From: Gambelia wislizenii
Taxonomy: Eukaryota; Chordata; Lepidosauria; Squamata; Crotaphytidae
Length of the DNA stretch: 64,000 nt
Direction of reading: 5' to 3'
NCBI GenBank assembly: GCA_030847615.1
Contig: JAUMIR010000001.1
Location: 159,995,001-160,059,000, forward strand
In this document: positions 57,851 to 64,000 of the stretch, one piece after another
How positions within the stretch are numbered: position 1 is the first letter of the stretch
How the letters are laid out: every line of letters starts with the position of its first letter
Notes under the pieces: model-generated
The model's input: the letters and a program-made list of their open reading frames with translations, nothing else
Told to the model about the DNA's origin: nothing
Database searches by the model: none
Position numbers and translations under genes: made by a program

Positions 57851-58651
57851 ATCCCACCAGACCTTTCTGTTGGACAGAAATTTGATGGGCTATTGATTAC
57901 TTCTGTTTTGTTTTGTTCAAAAGAAGAAAAATCCCCACCACACACTCTTCCATAGAGGGACAAAAGGTCCCATGGCAAAGTTTCCTTCCAACTGTCACTT
58001 TTTCTCCAGTGTTCATCTTTCAGTGTTTTATTAAGATTTCTCAGCTGCCTTGATGGCGTTTACACGATGAAAATGTAGTAGGAAGAATTCGTGTCGAACC
58101 CTGGTTGTTTACATGTACATCGGGTCGGGCACGTGATTTTCGGAAGGGGGGCCACCTTTTATCCTTCAACCTGCGGGACTTCTAGTCCCGCGGTTTGTGG
58201 CGGTTTTTAAAAAAATCACTGGAGGATTTGGAAAATCGGAAATGTAAGCAGTCCAGGACAAGCTATTTCGGTACTAGGGGATGACCGGAAATGGTGACTG
58301 GGGGCGGGCTCAGAAATAATCAGTGACCAGAAAAGGAGGGGTCAGTCACCCGTTCAACAGATCCAGCTTCACCAGCTGAAAACAAAGGCATCCCTTCCAG
58401 CTGCACGAAGGTTTGTGTGTGTGTGTGTGTGTGTGTACTAAATCACCCTTTTAAATGGATTTCTACACTGCAAACCCTTCAGCTTTAACCTGTTCCTCAA
58501 CTGCATGTTACAAAGAGATCGTGGTGGGCAGAGGGTCACCCATTCATCCCCTGCCTTGATCACCTCCCTGGGTCTGAACGGATAATCAAACATTCATCAC
58601 CCCCCCCAAGGCAAAGTAAAAAATGCCAGCATCTGAGCAAATGAACACACT

Positions 58652-59110
58652 TTCATTCATCCCCCCCCACAAGGCACAATAAAAAAATGCCAGTGTCTGG
58701 GTCTTTTAAAATGCCTTGTGTGTCGTCCCTGTATGATCACCTGCACTGGCTTGAAACCTTCACTCCACAGCTGCCTCTGCTTTAAGGGTTAACATTTTAA
58801 AGAGACAAGGGTAATCGCAAACCTCTCCTCCCCCCGCACTTGGCTTGATTTCAAAAGGAAAGCACAGGGTTTAACCCTGATCATTCCTGCCTCCTTCCAG
58901 CTGCACAAAGGTTTGTGCCAGCATCTGAGTGAAACACACATTCATTCATCCCACTCCCTCAAGGCACAGTAAAAAATTAAAAAATGCCCAGCATCTGGGT
59001 CTTTCAAAATGCCTTGTGTGTCACTGGCTTGAAACCTCACTCCACAGCTGCCTCTGCTTAAAGGGTTAACATTTTAAAGAGATAGGACATACGCAAGCCT
59101 CTACCCCCTG
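58652..59110. repeat. Tandem duplication inside family L copy 2
   Basis: 'ttcattcatcc...aaggcac.taaaaaatgcc...ggtcttt.aaaatgccttgtgtgtc...ccacagctgcctctgct.taagggttaacattttaaagaga' occurs twice, 289 bp apart. A third partial start lies at 58589. Copy 1 (38651-39993) has the unit once. Confidence 0.8.
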
Positions 59111-59115
59111 ATCTC

Positions 59116-59566
59116 GATCCATTTTACTTTTTACTTACTTTATACTCTATATCTCAGCTATTCTTCTATACATCCTCATTCTTTGACTTCCTTACATACA
59201 ATCCTAAGTAAGCAAGTTTTTTCCCCTTATACCTCTTATAGACTTCTTATATACCTCTGTCGTTACCTCTTCTTACACCTTTCTTATTCCCTCTCAGTTC
59301 AAATTATCACATATCCATCTTATTCTCTTTTCCTCTCTTATCTTCAAGACTCCATGCTTTTAATTATAACTCTTTACGATCATTCCTATCAATTTCCAAT
59401 TCCTGTCGTCTCCTCTTTTTTTCCTATAATATTATGTTAAATTATAATAGCAACATATTTTTTACCCCTTCCGCTTCTCCATTGTCCTTCCAATATTTCA
59501 TCATCGGTAACCATTTTTCCATTGATTTCTTTTTAGGTGTGTCCCTTAACCTATTTGTTAAGCTAT
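59116..59566 (-). mobile_element. Pyrimidine-rich insertion with 17-bp duplication, L1-like
   Basis: A 451-bp C/T-rich (plus strand) block interrupts family L copy 2. The identical 17-mer ctctaccccctgatctc stands at 59099-59115 and 59567-59583. Long perfect duplications are typical of L1-type target-primed insertion, and the purine-rich minus strand resembles an L1 3' end. A clear poly(A) is missing; the minus-strand end is only 'aaagtaagtaaaaagtaaaa' followed by a few bases. Confidence 0.6.
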
Positions 59567-59859
59567 CTCTACCCCCTGATCTCCTCCCCCCCCCAAGCCA
59601 GCCATTAGCATCGCTCGTGGCGCGGAACTCTAAAGGAAGTACGTCACCGAGGCTGTGAAAACATGAGTAATCGTATCCTTGATTGACAGCAAAAATAAAT
59701 AAATAAATCCTGGTACACTAAACATGTGTAAACAGCAAAAGCACGGGATATAAGAGTGCGGGATAAATGAAAAAATACCAGACCTGATGCCGTGTAAATA
59801 TGAATCATGGGATCTTCCGGAAATTCCATAAGAGGGACAAAAATCGTTTAAACCCTGGT

Positions 59860-60130
59860 GAGCCCTGGTGGCGCAGTGGTTAAATGTCAGTACTGCAAGT
59901 CACCACATTGCAAGTTCGATTCCAGCGGGCTCCAAGGTTCACTCAGCCTTCCATCCTTTCGTAGGTCAGTAAACTGAGTATCCAGCTTGTGGGGGCAATT
60001 AGCTAACACACATTGGAAACTGTTTAATGCAGTGTGGATGTGTAAATAGCTATTGCTTAAAACAATTTGTAAGCTGCTCTGATAGCCTTGTGGCTGAAGA
60101 GCGGGGTATAAATAAAATAATAATAATAAA
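59860..60130 (+). mobile_element. tRNA-derived SINE, full length
   Basis: The head 'gagccctggtggcgcagtgg' (box A) and 'caagttcgattccagcggg' (box B) are both well kept. The body is 'ggtcagtaaactgagtatcc', 'gggggcaattagctaacac', and the tail 'aacaatttgtaagctgctc', 'gaagagcggggtataaataa' leads into an (AAT)n end. It is the best-preserved SINE in the window and inserted inside family L copy 2. Confidence 0.9.
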
Positions 60131-60460
60131 AAAACAGCGTGGGACGAATACGGGATCAGGAAGTCCCGATACGCCCCGTGACAAAAACTGCCATGTAACT
60201 GACACCCTTGTGTCCTTCTTTTCCTTTATTATCAAGGAAGGAAGGCTTGGCAGATTTTTTTTTCTTTTTTCTTGTAAAGAAATAGATAGAAATATCCAGA
60301 GAACAAAAATCACCCAAAGTTATCTGGATTTTTTTTTTTTTACTTAGCTATATTGATTTTTTTTTTAACCTGGTTAATATTATCTAAAGTGATCCAAGTT
60401 TTAACAACCCAAAGAGTTTCAAGCTGATTTTTTGTTAAGCTGACTTTTTAAAAAAAAAAT

Positions 60461-60525
60461 AGTCCTGCATTGCAGTGGGATGGACTAGATGGCCCTTGTG
60501 ATCTCTTCTAATTCCATGACTCAGT
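60461..60525 (+). mobile_element. CR1 3' tail fragment
   Basis: 'agtcctgcattgcagtggga', 'tggactagatggcccttgtg' and 'atctcttctaattccatga' are the last 60 bp of CR1. A short direct repeat ('attaataaaaatc' twice) follows. Confidence 0.8.
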
Positions 60526-60529
60526 GAAT

Positions 60530-61061
60530 TAATAAAAATCATTAATAAAAATCATGAGTTCAGGTGTAGGGGCTTATCTGACATGGTAGCACACTGGTAC
60601 CTCTGAGCATATCAAGAGGACCAGGCAGCAAAAGTTGTTGTAGCAGAGTTGCATTCATCCGGCGAAGAAATGAGCACACAGACACAGGCTTGTGTCTAAA
60701 CTACTTTCCCTTACGAGAGCATAATATAGTGATATTTACAATGAGTCCAAGACTCCTATCATACAGACTACATATCACAGCACAATGTACAGTGCAGCCC
60801 TGTCACTGTACATCCTAGACAGAACTATATAATCTCAGAGCATAATCCGACTCAATAATATAGAGACAGTGGTTCTCATACACATTCTCTCACAGAGATA
60901 AGTAATTTGGCCTTCTCACTGCCCAGGCTAGCTTCCCAGGCCTAATCAAGATATGCTAGCCAGCTGCATTTAGTCTTCTCATAACTTGCCCCCGCAGGCT
61001 ATAACATATCAGACTTGCTATTTACAGTATAAATTTCTAGGTTGTATATCCCATCACAATG
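60530..61061. other. Unassigned DNA, possible LTR remnant
   Basis: 60655-61025 has an even base composition and blocks such as 'gagcacacagacacaggctt' and 'tttacaatgagtccaagact' that recall retroviral-type LTRs, but no ends or internal genes are found. Confidence 0.25.
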
Positions 61062-61685
61062 ACATTATCTATATGAGGTAATAAAATGTGGATTGGTGCA
61101 TAGTAATGCCAATTTGCAGCAGCATCCATTTGTCTCCAGGGTTTTGTTTGGCAAGATCGTAAGTATTCAAAGCTATTCATGTTTGATGTTCACATAGACA
61201 TGCCTGCGAATCAAGATGGCAGGAGTCAGTGAATTACTCGCGTTTTTATTCTCCCCAAGTTGCCAGTGCTGAATAATATTTATTTTTTTAAGAAAGTAAA
61301 GCCAAGGTGAGGAAGTGAGACCTTCCACTTAAACAAGCTTTAAAAAACAACAACATTTCATCGCCCCAGCACACAATCGCTACCACAAACATTCAACATG
61401 GTGATTCTGGCCACTTTGTTGCCAGCACATCTGAACAATTAGCAATCTGTCCTTGCTGAGAATGCGCTGCAATCCAAATTGGTTGTCCCAATGAGTAGGA
61501 ATGGGCATTTCCCTCACAATTTTTAAAAAGCTTAGGGAAAAGCTACAAAGGCTTTTCCCGTGCAGTATATGACATTTTTGGCTCCCCTCCTTCCAAATAT
61601 GGTGAATTGCCACAGGATCCCATTTAGACAACAGGTATTCCCCTCAAATTCTATGAGGAGTATTTTCACAGTTTAGACAGCCCCT
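61062..61685. mobile_element. MITE family T1, copy 2
   Basis: It aligns with 32830-33453: 'atctatatgaggtaataaaa' with 'atctacatgagggcggaaaa', 'atgcctgcgaatcaagatgg' with 'atgcctgcgattcaaaatgg', 'aaaggcttttcc', 'atatggtgaattgccacagg'. The right end is 'cacagtttagacagcccc'. The left terminal bases are worn. Confidence 0.7.
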
Positions 61686-62879
61686 AGGATATACTGTTAT
61701 ATAAGAATTATTTTTTGCTTGTTTATTTAATTATCCCAAACAAATCCAAAGTTGTTTTCAATATTTTAACAGTAGGAAACAGCAAATACAATAAAACCAA
61801 GTAATAAAACAGTGACCAAAGAGGGAAATATTGCATTATAATTGGTAAAAATCACTATAGGTACCTGACTCTATTAGCAATCAGGAAAAGGCCTGATTGT
61901 GATCAGAAAAGGGGCTGAATGAACAAAAAAGTCAACATTTGGTGGTCGGCATAAATACCCTGCTTTGGAAAACAGCCTGATCTCAGTGGGGAGATTATTC
62001 CACATGGTGGATTTCACAAAGGAGATGAGATTGTATCATTCTTACAGTTATGAGCTTCCGTTGTCAGAAGTAATATAGCTCCAAGTACTCAATACTTTTC
62101 TGAGTACAGAAGGTGGCCTGAAATTCTGCAGTGTGACATGAATCTTCCATCTCATTCAACAAGACAGTGTATTTGTTTCTAATGGTTGTTGGGTTCAGCA
62201 AGAGGACTGATCTTCAATCCTTTGCACATCCATGGCAATATGCATGCTTACTAATGTATTGCCAATTTTTGTTACGTCTTATTGTGCTGTTTGGTAGGGT
62301 AGCTGTCAAGTTGTGCAGTGGCTCTTTCTAGCTGTCTGTGTATCTGTTCATCCATGGCATTTATAATGTTCCAATTAAGTTACACAGTATCCCAGAGCCA
62401 AGAGTATTTTTTTAATGCCCTTATGTGGTGCACTTGACAGGAAACTTTGTGTGATAAGTGTCTTGTGTACATTCAGAAATGTGGCTTATTATTTTGCCTC
62501 AGTAAATGTCAGTGTAATTGAAATTGCCATGATCAATGACCAGGGTTTTTACAACTCTTCTTTAAACATATAAATGCTTCCTGTTCTTCCTCCTAATCAT
62601 TCCCAGGAGATTTATACACGTTTCCTATAATTGCCTTTTCTTCTTCTTCACCATTTCCTTCTCTCATCTCAGTCCAAATTATCTCTCAGCTGTAGTAAGC
62701 ATGATATATTTATGTATAGCTGTTTCCTTTCCAAAGTTATGTGCTGGTTTTCTTCTCTCCCTCCCCTTGTTTCAAAGCTTGTATTGAAATGCAGACGTGG
62801 TCAAACTCTGACTAGCGTTTGGCTTTTCCACTCAATATTTCTCACCCAGACTCCCTGCCTCTCTCCCACCTCCCACCAC
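61686..62879. other. Unassigned DNA
   Basis: No exon or element border recognised. The 88-codon frame at 62631 is Ser/Leu/Cys-rich from C/T composition. Confidence 0.4.
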
Positions 62880-63372
62880 AGTTGTTGTTGTTGTTAACTG
62901 CCCTTGAGTCGACTTCAATTCATGGTGACCCTATGAATGAGACATCTCCAAGACCCCCTATGCTCAACTGCTCTGCTCAGGTCCTGCAGGTTCAGGGCCC
63001 TGACTTCCTTGATTGAGTCTATCTAATTACTCATAGTATGTGGCCTTCCTCTTTTCCTACTGCCTTCTACCTAACCCAGCATTATTGTCTTTTCTAGTGA
63101 GCCATGCCTTCTCATGATATGGCCAAAGTACGCCAGTCTCCGTTTTGTCATCTTGGCTTCTAGGGATAGCTCAGGTTTGATTTGGTCTACGACTCATTTA
63201 TTAGACTTTTTGGCAGTCCACAGTATCTGTAGCACTCTTCTCCAGTCCAACATCTCAAATGAGTTGATTTTCTTTCTATCAGCTTTCTTCATTGTTCAGA
63301 GATCACTTTTGTACATGGTGATGGGAAATATGATGGCCTGGACAATCCTAACTTTAGTGTTCAGTTATATAT
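62880..63372 (-). pseudogene. BovB/RTE-type LINE ORF end
   Basis: On the minus strand the broken translation reads 'IVQAIIFPITMYKSDL', 'KINSFEMLDWRRVLQILWTA', 'KPELSLEAKMTKRRLAYFGH', 'IMRRHGSLEKTIMLG', 'SRKRGRPHTM' and 'RGSWRCLIHRVT'. This is the order of the C-terminal region after the RT in BovB/RTE elements (WRRLLRVPWTA-like and YFGHIMRR-like motifs). Stops interrupt it. The 3' end is an AAC repeat (TTG on the plus strand at 62880-62895), expected for RTE. Confidence 0.75.
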
Positions 63373-63394
63373 AGCAGCAGTGTGGACTTGCTGA

Positions 63395-63894
63395 TTGAAT
63401 TATTTCAAGCCAGTGACAGACAGGCATTTTGAAAGACACAGACACAGAGAGGGGAAATTAAAGGGTGTTCATTCACTCAGAGGCTGGAATATTTTACTGT
63501 GCCCGTTCAGACCAGGGAGGTGATCAAGGCAGGGGATGAATGGGCGACCCTCTGCCCACCACGATCTCTTTGTAACATGCAGTTGAGGAAGAGGTTAAAG
63601 CTGAAGGGTTTGCAGTGTAGAAATCCATTTAAAAGGGTGATTTAGTACACATGCACACACACACACACAAACCTTCGTGCAGCTGGAAGGGATGCCTTTG
63701 TTTTCAGCTGGTGAAGCTGGATCTGTTGAACGGGTGACTGACCCCTCCTTTTCTGGTCACTGATTATTTCTGAGCCCTCCCCCAGTCACCATTTCCGGTC
63801 ATCCCCTAGTACCGAGATATTTTGTCCCAGGCTGTTTACATTTCCAATTTTCCGAATCCTCCAGTGACTTTTTTAAAAACCGGCACAAACCGTG
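63395..63894 (-). mobile_element. Family L, copy 3, truncated
   Basis: The reverse complement matches 58150-58640 closely: 'cggtactaggggatgaccgg', 'gatccagcttcaccagctga', 'tcccttccagctgcacgaag', 'cccttttaaatggatttcta', 'gtcgcccattcatcccctgc'. It also reaches the '...tctttcaaaatgcctg' block. Both ends are missing. It includes a CA repeat at 63648-63670, where copy 2 has GT. Confidence 0.8.
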
Positions 63895-64000
63895 GGACAT
63901 CTTCACTTACACATCTACACTGCTTTATAGCATGCTAGGCACTATCTACCAACTTACAAAAGGATGGAAGGCTAAGTCAATTTTGGAGCCCTTGGGATTG

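Larger units (their letters stand above)
58055..60207 (+). mobile_element. 1.3 kb TIR-like element (family L), copy 2, enlarged
   Basis: The left end 'ggcgtttacacgatgaaaat' and right end 'aaaaactgccatgtaactgacaccc' match copy 1. It is enlarged by an internal tandem duplication (period about 289 bp, from 58652 and 58941), by an inserted sequence at 59116-59566 and by a SINE at 59860-60130. 'agccagccattagcatcgct' and 'ggaagtacgtcaccgagg' correspond to copy 1 positions near 39660 and 39705. No protein. Confidence 0.8.

Noticed and set aside
1..64000. Bacterial- or phage-type defence or metabolic gene cluster
   Set aside because: No ribosome-binding sites, no tightly packed long frames, and vertebrate repeats throughout.

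Overview
This 64 kb window reads as vertebrate nuclear DNA, most likely from a squamate reptile (lizard or snake). The sequence is AT-rich and full of interspersed repeats. The combination of CR1, BovB/RTE-like, Vingi/I-like and Penelope-like retroelements, tRNA- and 5S-derived SINEs, many palindromic MITEs and long microsatellites points to a squamate. I cannot name the species. I found no credible host gene: every long or motif-bearing reading frame I could interpret is a decaying transposon protein, and the rest are short and patternless. The window is best described as intergenic or deep-intronic DNA.

Layout. 1-78 is the 3' end of a Penelope-like element (PLE). 2.6-14.5 kb carries scattered MITEs, SINE pieces, a palindromic PLE insertion (9234-9482) and a long TG/TA microsatellite. 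15.5-22.85 kb is a nested stack: a CR1 LINE is interrupted by a MITE and then by a Tigger/pogo-like element with TA duplications; inside the latter sits a Vingi/I-like LINE with its own target-site duplication, and inside that LINE a 5'-truncated PLE with an 11-bp duplication. 23-31 kb holds tRNA- and 5S-derived SINEs, a small Tigger-like MITE, two converging LINE tails joined by an ATT palindrome, and a MITE with a clean TTA duplication. 31-40 kb holds a candidate LTR, a TTTC microsatellite, an inverted pair of about 0.54 kb MITEs and a 1.34 kb TIR-like element. 42-54 kb holds hairpin MITEs, three more long MITEs, and a CR1 3' end that contains a second tiny CR1. 55.9-64 kb holds a CpG-dense promoter-like patch, a second and third copy of the 1.3 kb family (one carrying an L1-like insertion with a 17-bp duplication and a SINE), and a BovB/RTE 3' remnant.

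The most interesting patterns are: (a) a MITE family with termini GGAGATTATCAGAC (variant GGACTTTATCAGAC), 3-bp TWA-like duplications, and up to three positionally conserved splice-donor consensus sites on one strand; (b) the PLE insertions with 11-bp duplications, one of them a back-to-back palindrome; (c) the nested stack, which gives an order of activity; (d) the 1.3 kb family; and (e) the CpG-rich patch with CCAAT, GC-box and YY1-like motifs followed by donor-like hexamers. No CRISPR array, prokaryotic operon, rRNA gene or functional tRNA gene is present. Family names rest on recognition by eye, without database comparison.
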